A DNA stretch of 64,000 bases from Candidatus Terasakiella magnetica (lineage in GTDB: Bacteria; Pseudomonadota; Alphaproteobacteria; Rhodospirillales; Terasakiellaceae), in contig NZ_FLYE01000046.1 of assembly GCF_900093605.1 (NCBI RefSeq), positions 62,001 through 126,000 on the forward strand, read 5' to 3'. The notes under the pieces were generated by a model, which did not search any database, was not told the DNA's origin, and was given only the letters and a program-made list of their open reading frames with translations. A program made the position numbers and the translations under genes. Shown in pieces: positions 18,742 through 27,110 of this stretch (positions are counted from its first letter, which is position 1; each line of letters begins with the position of its first letter).

Positions 18742-19446
18742 ATGAAAGCTGACTTTAAAAATGTCGCGACAGAGCGTTTAAAGAAAATGCTTAAAGCTGG
18801 TCATGAAGTTGAAAATTGCCAGCGTGTGCTCACCAAGGTGGGGGAAAACATCGTTGCAGACCTGTTAAAGGGAAGTGGCACTTTTTTTCAAATGAACCAT
18901 TACCCCGAAGGTGATGTTTATGACCATGACACCCATGGGCAATATTACTATCATGCCCATCGCGATGGAGAACATGGTCATTTCCATCTATTTTTGCGCC
19001 CCAAAGGCATGCCCAAGGGGGTAAAGCCGCTTGTCGGGGATGATTTTAAAAAACCAAAAGCCAAAAATGATGCGCTTAGCCACCTGATTGCTATTTCCAT
19101 GGATGCGTTTGGCGCACCTCAGTCTTTATTTACAACCAATCGCTGGGTGACGGCAGAATATTGGTATGATTGTGAAGATGTCATCAAGATGCTGGATCAT
19201 TTTGAAATTGACCATGCCAGCCCGTCTTGGCCTGCAAATAGATGGGTTGGCGCGATGGTTCAGCTTTATTATCCACAAATTTGTGACTTGCTGCGCACAC
19301 GCGACCATGTGATTGAGGATTGGAAAAATGAGCATCCAGACGTGAATGTGTTTGAAGATCGTCATCTGGAGATCACGTCAGAGCTTGAATGTAACGTTCA
19401 TTACCAAATTGCTGAGATTGAAGAAGAGTTGAAACGCCGCACTTAA
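18742..19446 (+). CDS. DUF6969-like conserved protein, His/Asp-rich motif
   Basis: A soluble 234-residue protein without signal peptide. The middle carries a dense metal-ligand-like stretch, DHDTHGQYYYHAHRDGEHGH (about 72-91), followed by FHLFLRPKGMP. I associate this with the uncharacterised DUF6969 family, but that match is from memory of the pattern. The conserved His and Asp could hold a metal ion. A GAGGGG site precedes the ATG. It is divergent from the P460 gene and followed by the Atm1-type exporter after 72 bases. The function is unknown. Confidence 0.7.
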   Translation: MKADFKNVATERLKKMLKAGHEVENCQRVLTKVGENIVADLLKGSGTFFQMNHYPEGDVYDHDTHGQYYYHAHRDGEHGHFHLFLRPKGMPKGVKPLVGDDFKKPKAKNDALSHLIAISMDAFGAPQSLFTTNRWVTAEYWYDCEDVIKMLDHFEIDHASPSWPANRWVGAMVQLYYPQICDLLRTRDHVIEDWKNEHPDVNVFEDRHLEITSELECNVHYQIAEIEEELKRRT

Positions 19447-19518
19447 GAGCTGGCACATTGGGCCATTACGTCTATATAGATATAAGATAATAATAAAACC
19501 AATTGAAAGCCTCCCCCC

Positions 19519-21378
19519 ATGCGCCACCTTTCCCAAGATGCCCCAAAACATACTGGTCCTCGCAATGATTGGCGCACGTTAAAAACGCTGCTGCCTTATC
19601 TTTGGCCTAAAAATGCCACTAACTTGCGTATTCGGGTTTTAATCGCGCTGGTGTTTTTGACACTGGCAAAGGCGATGAATGTATCGGTTCCACTTTTTTA
19701 TAAAGAGGCTGTTGATGCGCTGTCGCTTGGGGAGGGGAGCGAGCTGATTGTGGTGCCTGTCATGTTGTTAGTCGCCTATGGGTTAGCGCGTGTGATGGCC
19801 CAAGCCTTTGGCGAGTTGCGCGATGCGGTTTTTGCCCGTGTGGCCCAGCGCGCCATTCGTGATGTGGCACTAAAAACCTTTGAGCATTTACACCGTTTGG
19901 CCTTGCGTTTTCATGTGCAGCGCCAAACAGGGGGCTTAACCCGTTCAATTGAGCGCGGCACCAAGGGGATTGATTTCCTCTTGAACTTTATGCTGTTTAA
20001 TATCTTGCCGACCTTGCTGGAAATTGTCTTGGTCTGTGGCATTTTATGGGTGCTTTATGATTGGACTTTTGCGGTTGTGACCTTTGGCACCATCGCAAGC
20101 TACATCGCCTGGACGCTCATTGTGACAGAGTGGCGCATCAAATATCGCCGCACCATGAATAAAAGCGATAATGAAGCCAATACCAAAGCGGTTGATTCTT
20201 TGCTGAACTTTGAAACGGTGAAATATTTCACTAATGAGCAGCATGAGGCACGTCGGTATGATGTGGCCCTAAAAAGCTTTGAAGAAGCTTCCATTAAATC
20301 CAAGGTGACGCTTAGCCTGCTTAATATCGGGCAGGGCGCAATTATCTCGGTTGGGCTAACGGCTGTGATGGTGATGGCGGGGTATGGGGTGCAGGATGGT
20401 TCCATGACCTTGGGTGATTTTGTGTTGGTTAATAGCTATCTCATCCAGCTTTATATGCCGCTAAACTTTCTTGGTTTTGTCTATCGAGAGATCAAACAGT
20501 CTCTTACTGATATGGAACATATGTTCTCGCTTTTGGATCAGGAAGCTGAAATTGCCGATGACCCTGAGGCGAAAGACTTACCCGTTGGCGGCGGTGAAGT
20601 GGTGTTTGAAAATGTCTCTTTTGCCTATGATGCGCGTCGCCCCATCCTAAAAGGGGTTGATTTCAAGGTGCCTGCGGGCAAAACCACAGCCATTGTCGGG
20701 GCCAGCGGGGCGGGTAAGTCCACCTTATCGCGCCTTCTTTTTCGGTTTTATGATGTCTCTGAAGGGGCGGTGAAAATCGATGGGGCTGATATTCGCACCA
20801 TTAAGCAAAATGCCTTGCGCGGTGCCATTGGGATTGTGCCTCAAGATACCGTGTTGTTTAACGATACGGTTTTTTACAATATTGCCTATGGTCGCCCCGA
20901 TGCCACACCGGCTGATGTGGAAAAGGCTGCCAAACTGGCGAGCATTCATGACTTCATCATGGAGCTGCCCGATGGCTATAACACCATTGTGGGCGAACGC
21001 GGACTTAAGCTTTCTGGTGGTGAAAAACAGCGCGTTGCCATTGCACGCACGATTTTAAAACGCCCCCGTATTTTGTTATTTGATGAGGCAACCTCGGCCC
21101 TTGATACCCATACGGAAAAAGAAATTCAGGTTTCCTTGCGTGAAGTTTCCAGTGGCTTGACCACCCTTGTTATCGCCCACCGTTTATCCACCGTTGTGGA
21201 TGCGGATGAGATTATCGTGCTGGATCAAGGTGAGATTATTGAGCGCGGCAACCATGCGGTCTTACTTGAAAAAGACGGAGCTTATGGGGCCATGTGGGCC
21301 AAACAACAAGAAGCCGCCCTTGCTTTGGAAACATTGGAGAAAGTCGGTGAGAAAGAAGCTGTTCTGGCTGGCGTTTAA
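19519..21378 (+). CDS. Atm1/HMT-type ABC exporter (fused permease and ATPase)
   Basis: A half-transporter in the Atm1 family, which exports glutathione-linked sulfur or metal compounds from the cytoplasm. Residues about 30-320 contain the six membrane helices and the family's characteristic SLLNFETVKYFTNEQHE segment. The ATPase domain (about 355-600) has GASGAGKST (Walker A), LSGGEKQR (signature) and LLFDEATSALD (Walker B). The length of 619 residues is normal. It ends just before a strong hairpin terminator shared with the convergent lipoprotein gene. Confidence 0.92.
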   Translation: MRHLSQDAPKHTGPRNDWRTLKTLLPYLWPKNATNLRIRVLIALVFLTLAKAMNVSVPLFYKEAVDALSLGEGSELIVVPVMLLVAYGLARVMAQAFGELRDAVFARVAQRAIRDVALKTFEHLHRLALRFHVQRQTGGLTRSIERGTKGIDFLLNFMLFNILPTLLEIVLVCGILWVLYDWTFAVVTFGTIASYIAWTLIVTEWRIKYRRTMNKSDNEANTKAVDSLLNFETVKYFTNEQHEARRYDVALKSFEEASIKSKVTLSLLNIGQGAIISVGLTAVMVMAGYGVQDGSMTLGDFVLVNSYLIQLYMPLNFLGFVYREIKQSLTDMEHMFSLLDQEAEIADDPEAKDLPVGGGEVVFENVSFAYDARRPILKGVDFKVPAGKTTAIVGASGAGKSTLSRLLFRFYDVSEGAVKIDGADIRTIKQNALRGAIGIVPQDTVLFNDTVFYNIAYGRPDATPADVEKAAKLASIHDFIMELPDGYNTIVGERGLKLSGGEKQRVAIARTILKRPRILLFDEATSALDTHTEKEIQVSLREVSSGLTTLVIAHRLSTVVDADEIIVLDQGEIIERGNHAVLLEKDGAYGAMWAKQQEAALALETLEKVGEKEAVLAGV

Positions 21379-21385
21379 AAAAAGA

Positions 21386-21417
21386 AAAGCCTCTCCTTTA
21401 GGGCAAGGAGAGGCTTT
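21386..21417. terminator. Bidirectional terminator between ABC exporter and lipoprotein genes
   Basis: AAAGCCTCTCCTT and AAGGAGAGGCTTT pair perfectly over 13 bp around a 6-base loop. An A-rich run before the stem and TTT within the 3' arm allow use on both strands, serving the two convergent genes. Confidence 0.88.
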
Positions 21418-21453
21418 CTTGTGACCAAAGGGCAGGGGAAAGCCCTTTAGTTA

Positions 21454-21777
21454 CTAGTTGGCCGGATGCACGGTTGAATCATCAGGGATAGGGTCTTCAT
21501 CGCGTACATAATAGGCCACCGGGCGCGGTGCGGTTGATTCCAAGCGATCGGGAGGTGAGGGCGTTTCAAATCGACTTGGATGAGGGCCATAGTAATTTAC
21601 CAACCTGGCCGCGTCCCGGTGAACTGGTTCGCTGAAACATTGGATGGAGCCAAGCTGCTTGTAGCAATATCTTGGTTCCCAGTCATAGACGGCTTCTTCG
21701 TATTTATCCACATACCCGCAGGCAGTTAACAAAGTTAAGCCGCCTATAACTGTTCCTAGCTTCAACGCTCTAAACAT
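21454..21777 (-). CDS. Small outer-envelope lipoprotein
   Basis: A 107-residue lipoprotein. The signal sequence ends in a lipobox (LTAC, cysteine 20), so the mature protein is lipid-anchored. The mature part is short, rich in Tyr, Pro and Arg, with two further Cys (YCYKQLGSIQCF) that could form a disulphide. Similar small lipoproteins of unknown function are common in alphaproteobacteria. No partner is evident, since the flanking genes are an exporter and a reductase. The function is unknown. Confidence 0.8.
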   Translation of the reverse strand: MFRALKLGTVIGGLTLLTACGYVDKYEEAVYDWEPRYCYKQLGSIQCFSEPVHRDAARLVNYYGPHPSRFETPSPPDRLESTAPRPVAYYVRDEDPIPDDSTVHPAN

Positions 21778-21804
21778 AATTCGATCCTTTTAAAAGGTGT
21801 GTCA

Positions 21805-21835
21805 CCCCTGCTCGTTGGCAGGGGCCCCGTTTTTT
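21805..21835 (+). terminator. Plus-strand hairpin with T run and no plus-strand gene
   Basis: CCCCTGC and GCAGGGG pair over 7 bp around TCGTTG, then CCCCG leads to six T. It has the form of an intrinsic terminator reading plus, but the only nearby genes are on the minus strand. It could end a small RNA or be a decayed repeat. Confidence 0.4.
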
Positions 21836-21841
21836 ATTGGG

Positions 21842-21866
21842 TTCCTGTTTTTTTCAGGAATGACGG
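21842..21866. repeat. REP-like extragenic palindrome, copy 1 (degenerate)
   Basis: TTCCTG and CAGGAA flank seven T and are followed by TGACGG. The arrangement mirrors the widespread TTCC..GGAATGACGG extragenic palindromes. Related copies lie near 31.8 and 58.9 kb. Confidence 0.5.
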
Positions 21867-21910
21867 TTCTCTTTATGCTTAAAACTATTGCAAAGGGGAT
21901 GCCAAAAATG

Positions 21911-21940
21911 AAAAGGGGCTGTTAAAAAGTTAACAAGCCC
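21911..21940 (-). terminator. Terminator of the AcuI-like gene
   Basis: Read on the minus strand, GGGC-T-TGTTAA pairs with TTAACA-GCCC around a CTTT loop (10 bp, one bulged T), followed by CTTTT and a further T run. It lies 28 bases after the stop of the reductase gene. Confidence 0.7.
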
Positions 21941-21967
21941 TTAAGATTCAATTGGTTAATAAAAGGT

Positions 21968-22951
21968 TTACGAATTTACATCCACGATGATGCGCCCTTG
22001 TGTCTGGCCTTTAAGGATTTTTTTGCCTACCTCTGGCAGGTCTGACAGGCAAATTGTGCTGGTCATACTATCCAGCACATCTTCTGGAAGCTCTGTCACA
22101 AGACGTTGGTAGGCTTTGACGCGGCGCTCATAAGGGCAGGTCGCGCTGTCAATGCCTTGTAAGGTAATGCCACGCATCAAAAACGGCAGGACGGTTGTGT
22201 TAAGCTCATTTGAGGCCGCAAGCCCGACAGAGGCACAGCAGCTCCAGTATTTAAGCGTTGCCAGCACATGGTGCAAGGTTGTGCCACCCACATTATCAAT
22301 GGCACCAATCCAGCGTTCAGCCCCAAGGGGGCCGCGCGGGCCTTCTTCTAATTCAGCACGCGGCACAATGGTGCTAACACCGAGCTCTAAAAGATAGTTA
22401 TGGGAGTCTTCTGATCCGGTTGAACCCGCCACTTGATAGCCAAGGCGGGCAAGGATGGCACAGGCAATGGAGCCCACCCCACCAGAAGCCCCTGTGACCA
22501 GTACTTCACCATCTTGATAAGGGGTTAGCCCATGTTCTTCCAAGGCCATGACGGAAAGCATGGCGGTATAACCTGCTGTGCCGATCGCCATGGCGCGTTT
22601 GGTGGAGATTTCATCAGGCAGGGGCACTAGCCAATCAGCTTTAACCCGTGCTTTTTGGGCATAGCCACCCCAGTGGATTTCACCCACACGCCAGCCGTTA
22701 AGCACCACGCGATCACCGGGTTTGTAACGCTCATCTTCTGAGGCCTCAACGGTGCCTGAAAAATCAATACCCGGCACATGGGGATATTGTTTTACCAGCT
22801 TGACCAGACCGTTCATGATTAGACCGTCTTTATAGTTCAGCGTAGAATAATCCACCTTCACCAGAACTTCACCGGCGGGCAGGTCATCTTCTGTGATGGG
22901 GTTGATGGCAAGGGACATATCTTCTTGGAGCTGGAGCGCATTAAATGCCAT
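21968..22951 (-). CDS. acuI: AcuI/YhdH-type acrylyl-CoA reductase (medium-chain dehydrogenase)
   Basis: An NADPH-dependent zinc-free MDR reductase. YhdH/AcuI relatives reduce acrylyl-CoA to propionyl-CoA, which detoxifies acrylate made from DMSP. The evidence is the family N-terminus (LQLQEDMSLAINPITEDDLP), VDYSTLNYKDGLI, the nucleotide-binding VTGASGGVGSIACAIL and the ending KGQTQGRIIVDV. The frame opens at 22969, but GAGG lies 6 bases before ATG 22951 (327 residues). Marine bacteria often carry this gene. The substrate assignment is by family, and a general quinone or enone reductase remains possible. Confidence 0.82.
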   Translation of the reverse strand: MAFNALQLQEDMSLAINPITEDDLPAGEVLVKVDYSTLNYKDGLIMNGLVKLVKQYPHVPGIDFSGTVEASEDERYKPGDRVVLNGWRVGEIHWGGYAQKARVKADWLVPLPDEISTKRAMAIGTAGYTAMLSVMALEEHGLTPYQDGEVLVTGASGGVGSIACAILARLGYQVAGSTGSEDSHNYLLELGVSTIVPRAELEEGPRGPLGAERWIGAIDNVGGTTLHHVLATLKYWSCCASVGLAASNELNTTVLPFLMRGITLQGIDSATCPYERRVKAYQRLVTELPEDVLDSMTSTICLSDLPEVGKKILKGQTQGRIIVDVNS

Positions 22952-23228
22952 GGGGAGCCTCATTATCATTTTATTATTAAGTGACTTGTACGATACATAA
23001 TGTTCGGTAGGCGATCAATGTGTTTTAAGCGAATCTTATGGGAGATTAGAATTCTTAATTGGGGTTGCGCAATTTCATTTCAAGTCAAACCATTAAAAGG
23101 TTTCATCTGTTATAAAAAATCCCATATTTATCGGGAATAGAAATAAAAGATGACAGTTTCTTGACTTCTTGGTTAAGTCGAATCAGAGTTGAAGTGTAAT
23201 TAATTGATAAAAATCCATAAAAGATTTC

Positions 23229-24002
23229 ATGACTATAGATTTTCCGGCCCTTGAGGTCACAGATATCCATAAATCCTTCGGTGAGCTGGAAGTGCTTAAA
23301 GGCATTTCACTAACTGCTCGCTATGGCGATGTTATTTCCATTATCGGTTCAAGTGGTTCCGGTAAAAGTACGTTTTTGCGTTGCTTAAACTTACTGGAGC
23401 GCCCCACACAAGGCAGCATTTCTGTGGCAGGGGAAGCCATGAAGCTGAAACGTGAAAAAGACGGGCAATTGGGCGCGGCTGATAAAAAGCAGATCACGCG
23501 CCTGCGCTCAGAAATCGGATTTGTGTTTCAAAGCTTTAATCTTTGGGCCCATATGGATTTGATGGAAAATATCATTGAAGGCCCAACTCAGGTTAAGGGG
23601 CTATCTAAGGCTGAAGCGACTGAAAAAGCAGAAGAACTGCTCAATAAGGTCGGGCTTTATGAGCGCCGTGGGCATTTTCCTTCCCAGCTTTCAGGCGGGC
23701 AACAACAGCGCGCAGCCATTGCACGCGCTTTGGCGATGGAACCGGAATTATTGCTGTTTGATGAACCGACCTCGGCCCTTGACCCAGAACTTGTCGGTGA
23801 AGTTTTAAAAGTTATGCAGATGTTGGCTGAAGAAGGGCGCACCATGCTTGTGGTTACCCACGAAATGGGTTTTGCGCGCGAGGTCTCCAGCCATGTGATG
23901 TATCTGCACCAAGGACAGGTGGAAGAGTTTGGACCACCTCAAGAGGTTTTTGAAAACCCGAAATCCGAACGTATGAAACAATTTATCAGTACGGAACTTT
24001 AA
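23229..24002 (+). CDS. Polar amino acid ABC transporter, ATPase (HisP/OccP type)
   Basis: The cytoplasmic motor of an amino acid importer. It has GSSGSGKST (Walker A, about residue 39), the family-specific EIGFVFQSFNLWAHM, LSGGQQQR (signature), LLLFDEPTSALD (Walker B) and VVTHEMGFAREV (H loop). The length of 257 residues is that of HisP. It starts a four-gene plus-strand unit with its binding protein and two permeases. The 258-base region before it is AT-rich, and I could not fix a promoter there. Confidence 0.93.
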   Translation: MTIDFPALEVTDIHKSFGELEVLKGISLTARYGDVISIIGSSGSGKSTFLRCLNLLERPTQGSISVAGEAMKLKREKDGQLGAADKKQITRLRSEIGFVFQSFNLWAHMDLMENIIEGPTQVKGLSKAEATEKAEELLNKVGLYERRGHFPSQLSGGQQQRAAIARALAMEPELLLFDEPTSALDPELVGEVLKVMQMLAEEGRTMLVVTHEMGFAREVSSHVMYLHQGQVEEFGPPQEVFENPKSERMKQFISTEL

Positions 24003-24058
24003 AATAAATCCGGCTGGTTAGGGACTAACTTAATTTTCGATCACGGGAGATCACCCAA

Positions 24059-24802
24059 ATGAAAAAAATTGCAATTGCATTGGCTGCTGTACTCGGCCTT
24101 GGTATTTCTGTTGCAGATGCTGGCGACAAGCTGCGCATCGGTACAGAAGGCGCATACCCTCCGTTTAACGGCATCAATAAAGAAGGCAAAGCCTTTGGTT
24201 TTGATGTGGATATTGCCAATGCCTTATGTGCAGAAATGAAAGTGGAATGCGAAATTATCGCCCCGCTTGAATGGGATTCCATCCTTATTGGCCTTAAGAA
24301 AAAGAAATATGACGCGGTTGTGGCCTCTATGTCCATTACTGAAGAGCGCAAAAAGGCTGTGAGTTTCACTGAGCCTTATTATTCCAACAACCTGACCATG
24401 GTTGCGAAAAAAGGTTCTGGCCTGAAAGCACATATGTTGCGTGGTAAAAACATTGGTGCACAGCGTGCAACCATTGCTGCGAACTATGTGACAGATAATA
24501 TGATGGGTGTGAATGCCAAGCTTTATGATACGCAGGAAAATGCTTATCTTGATTTAGCTTCAGGGCGCATTGAAGTGTTGGTGTCTGATAAGTTGCCAGC
24601 TTATGACTGGTTGCGCTCAGAGGCGGGTCAAGGCTTTGAATTCCTTGGGAAAGCCATTGATGTGAATGATAAAATCGGCATTGCGGTTCGCAAGAAAGAT
24701 AATGATCTGCGTGAAAAAATGAATGCGGCGATCAAAGCAATTGTTGCCAATGGCACATACGCCAAGATTAACGAGAAATATTTCCCGTTTTCAATTTACT
24801 AA
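24059..24802 (+). CDS. Amino acid ABC transporter, periplasmic binding protein
   Basis: A signal peptide (about 1-20, ending ADA) precedes an SBP_bac_3 fold. The match to the Lys/Arg/ornithine (ArgT/HisJ) group is good: LRIGTEGAYPPFNGIN, GFDVDIANALC and the basic ligand pocket YDAVVASMSITEERKK. That supports a basic amino acid or opine ligand, though the exact one is uncertain. The length of 247 residues is typical. A hairpin between this gene and the permease gene is a usual way to raise binding protein over membrane subunits. Confidence 0.9.
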   Translation: MKKIAIALAAVLGLGISVADAGDKLRIGTEGAYPPFNGINKEGKAFGFDVDIANALCAEMKVECEIIAPLEWDSILIGLKKKKYDAVVASMSITEERKKAVSFTEPYYSNNLTMVAKKGSGLKAHMLRGKNIGAQRATIAANYVTDNMMGVNAKLYDTQENAYLDLASGRIEVLVSDKLPAYDWLRSEAGQGFEFLGKAIDVNDKIGIAVRKKDNDLREKMNAAIKAIVANGTYAKINEKYFPFSIY

Positions 24803-24812
24803 GAATAAGTTG

Positions 24813-24836
24813 TCGCCCTCATGAAGATGGGGGCGA
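24813..24836 (+). terminator. Intercistronic hairpin after the binding-protein gene
   Basis: TCGCCCTCAT and ATGGGGGCGA pair over 10 bp with one G-T wobble around GAAG. It is followed by TACTTTGATTT. Most likely it is a leaky terminator or mRNA-protecting hairpin inside the transporter operon. Confidence 0.6.
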
Positions 24837-24862
24837 TACTTTGATTTAAGAGTTAGCAAGCA

Positions 24863-25558
24863 ATGTTCGACCTTCAAGGATTTGGCCCACAGATCGCCTT
24901 TGGCGCATGGATGACCGTACAGGTCGCCTTGGGCGGGTTATTGGTTGGGCTTATCTGCGGTCTTTTAGGGGCATGGGCAAAACTGTCGCCTTATGCTTTT
25001 TTTCGCGCGCTTGGGCAAAGCTATACCACGGTGGTGCGCGGCATTCCTGAAATCCTTGTGGTCTTGCTGGTTTATTTTGGGGGCGAAGACATCATCAACC
25101 GCATGGCTGAGGCGGTTGGTTATGATGATTATATCGAGATCAATGTGTTTGTCGCCGGTGTTTGCGCATTGGGGCTTTCCTTTGGGGCTTATGCAACGGA
25201 AGTGTTTCGCGGGGCCATACAGTCTGTTCCGCGAGGCCAAATTGAAGCCGGCATTGCTTGTGGTATGCAAGGCAGGCAGGTTTTTTGGCGCATCACATTA
25301 CCCCAAGCCATGCGCCTTGCCATACCGGGTCTTGGGAATTTGTTTCAGGTCTTGTTAAAAGATACCTCCTTGGTATCGCTCATCGCATTACCGGAATTAA
25401 TGCGAAATTCCGCCATTGCGATTAGCAATACCAAGGAACCTTTCACCTTTTATTTCATCGCCGCCCTGATTTATTTAGCCATTACATCGGTTGTGATGTT
25501 GGGCCAGATTTATGCAGAAAAATGGGCTAACCGCGGTGTGAAAAGGGCAGCCTCATGA
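24863..25558 (+). CDS. Amino acid ABC transporter, permease (HisQ/OccQ type)
   Basis: An inner-membrane permease of 231 residues with about five helices. TTVVRGIPEILVVLL and the EAA loop EAGIACGMQGRQVFWRITLP (which contacts the ATPase) define it. It should pair with the next gene product as a heterodimer. Its stop overlaps the next start as ATGA, so the two permeases are translationally coupled. Confidence 0.92.
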   Translation: MFDLQGFGPQIAFGAWMTVQVALGGLLVGLICGLLGAWAKLSPYAFFRALGQSYTTVVRGIPEILVVLLVYFGGEDIINRMAEAVGYDDYIEINVFVAGVCALGLSFGAYATEVFRGAIQSVPRGQIEAGIACGMQGRQVFWRITLPQAMRLAIPGLGNLFQVLLKDTSLVSLIALPELMRNSAIAISNTKEPFTFYFIAALIYLAITSVVMLGQIYAEKWANRGVKRAAS

Positions 25559-26232
25559 ATTGGGAAGAGATTTTCATTGCCCTGCCCAAATTGTTGGATG
25601 GGGCTTTACTGACCCTAGAGCTGGTGTTCATTGCCTGTCTTGTTGGTTTTGTCATTGCCATTCCCGTGGCCTTGATGCGCAGTTCGCAAAACTGGTGGCT
25701 GCGCAATGTGCCGCTGGTCTATACCTTCTTCTTTCGTGGTACGCCGCTTTTGGTGCAGCTGTTCCTGTTTTACTATGGCGCAGCCCAGTTTGAAGCGGTG
25801 CGTGAAAGTATCTTTTGGGTGGTGTTAAAAGAGGCCTATTGGTGTGCACTCATTGTCTTTGCGCTAAATACCGGGGCCTATACGGCAGAAATCTTTCGCG
25901 GTGCCATTAGGGCCGTTCCCCACGGGGAAGTGGAAGCCGGCATTGCCATTGGTATGAAAAAACACACGCTTTATCGCCGTGTGGTCCTGCCGCGCGCCAT
26001 TCGCATGGCCCTGCCTGCATATGGCAATGAAATCATCCTCATGTTGAAAAGCTCGGCACTGGCCTATACCATCACATTGTTAGACCTCACCGGAGTGACG
26101 CGCACCATCATTGCACGCAACTATCTCGCCATTGAAATGTATTTCACTGCGGGTGTGATCTATCTTTTGATGACGTTTATCTTTATCCAAGTCTGGATGC
26201 GGGTGGAAAAACGCCTTTTGCGTTTTCAGTGA
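25555..26232 (+). CDS. Amino acid ABC transporter, permease (HisM/OccM type)
   Basis: The second permease subunit, 225 residues, with about five helices, a TFFFRGTPLLVQLFLFYYG segment and the EAA loop EAGIAIGMKKHTLYRRVVLP. Starts within the stop of the HisQ-type gene. It completes a full importer: one ATPase, one receptor and two permeases, encoded in order 23.2-26.2 kb. It is the last clear transporter gene of the unit; another binding-protein gene follows. Confidence 0.92.
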   Translation: MNWEEIFIALPKLLDGALLTLELVFIACLVGFVIAIPVALMRSSQNWWLRNVPLVYTFFFRGTPLLVQLFLFYYGAAQFEAVRESIFWVVLKEAYWCALIVFALNTGAYTAEIFRGAIRAVPHGEVEAGIAIGMKKHTLYRRVVLPRAIRMALPAYGNEIILMLKSSALAYTITLLDLTGVTRTIIARNYLAIEMYFTAGVIYLLMTFIFIQVWMRVEKRLLRFQ

Positions 26233-26280
26233 TTATGTGTTTTACTATACGATAGTAGTAGATTCTTTTGATTGATTAAA

Positions 26281-27102
26281 ATGCCTGCTCTTCACGTACT
26301 TGCGAAGCTGTCTTTGGTTCTATCTTTCTGTTTCTTTGGTGCACTGCCCGTTGTTGCAGAAGATGATAAAGCTGTTTTGCAAGCCGCAACACTACATTAT
26401 CCCCCTTATGAATATGAGATTAACGCCCGCCCGGCTGGCCTTGCCATCGACATTTTACAAGAAGCTGTAAAACGCACGGGCAAAGATGGGGTGAATATTG
26501 AGTTTTACCCATGGAAACGCGCAGTTAGTAAAGTGCAGCATGGTTTTAAAAATGTGTTGTTTAATGCAGGCAAGAATGAGCAACGCCAAGTTTGGGGTTA
26601 TTATTCCAACCATGTGCTGGTTTTACAGAAATATTATCTCTTTACCCGCAAGGGCAAGGGGCTTGCAACGGACTTGTCTTTTGAGCATATGAAGGATAAG
26701 AAAATTGCTGTTCGTCGGGGTTATCTTTATGGCAGTGGGCCTTTTAAAAAAGCCATTACAGGTGATAAAAAATTTAAGGAAGTCACCCCGTCTGATTCAA
26801 CAGAACACAGTGTGCGCCTGTTGTTAAAGGGGCGCATTGATATGTTTGTCGGGGATTATTTGCCCGTTATGCATTATCTGATTAATAACGATCTGGCAAG
26901 TGAGGTTGAGCTGGTTGAGAAAACAGCTACGAAAGAGAATTTGGTTGTTTTGACTTGGCCGACGTACTTTCTTTTTTCCAAGAAATCTGTGCGCCCCAGC
27001 TATGTGAAACTGTTTGATGACAAGCTCAAAAACATGATTGATGATGGCACATATGATGCGATCTACGCAAAATATAATCTGCGCTATAAGCTTGCGGATT
27101 AA
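26281..27102 (+). CDS. Periplasmic solute-binding protein, family 3 (second orphan)
   Basis: A signal peptide (MPALHVLAKLSLVLSFCFFG, cleavage near VVA) followed by an SBP_bac_3 fold: LHYPPYEYEINARPAGLAID, FYPWKRAVSKVQ and IDMFVGDYLPVMHYL. The ligand-pocket pattern differs from the ArgT type just upstream, so the ligand is probably different. The frame opens at TTG 26272, but the ATG at 26281 is preferred (273 residues). It lies 48 bases after the permease and could be read through, but it has no transporter of its own here. It is convergent with the SLC13 gene. Confidence 0.75.
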   Translation: MPALHVLAKLSLVLSFCFFGALPVVAEDDKAVLQAATLHYPPYEYEINARPAGLAIDILQEAVKRTGKDGVNIEFYPWKRAVSKVQHGFKNVLFNAGKNEQRQVWGYYSNHVLVLQKYYLFTRKGKGLATDLSFEHMKDKKIAVRRGYLYGSGPFKKAITGDKKFKEVTPSDSTEHSVRLLLKGRIDMFVGDYLPVMHYLINNDLASEVELVEKTATKENLVVLTWPTYFLFSKKSVRPSYVKLFDDKLKNMIDDGTYDAIYAKYNLRYKLAD

Positions 27103-27110
27103 TTCTTATT

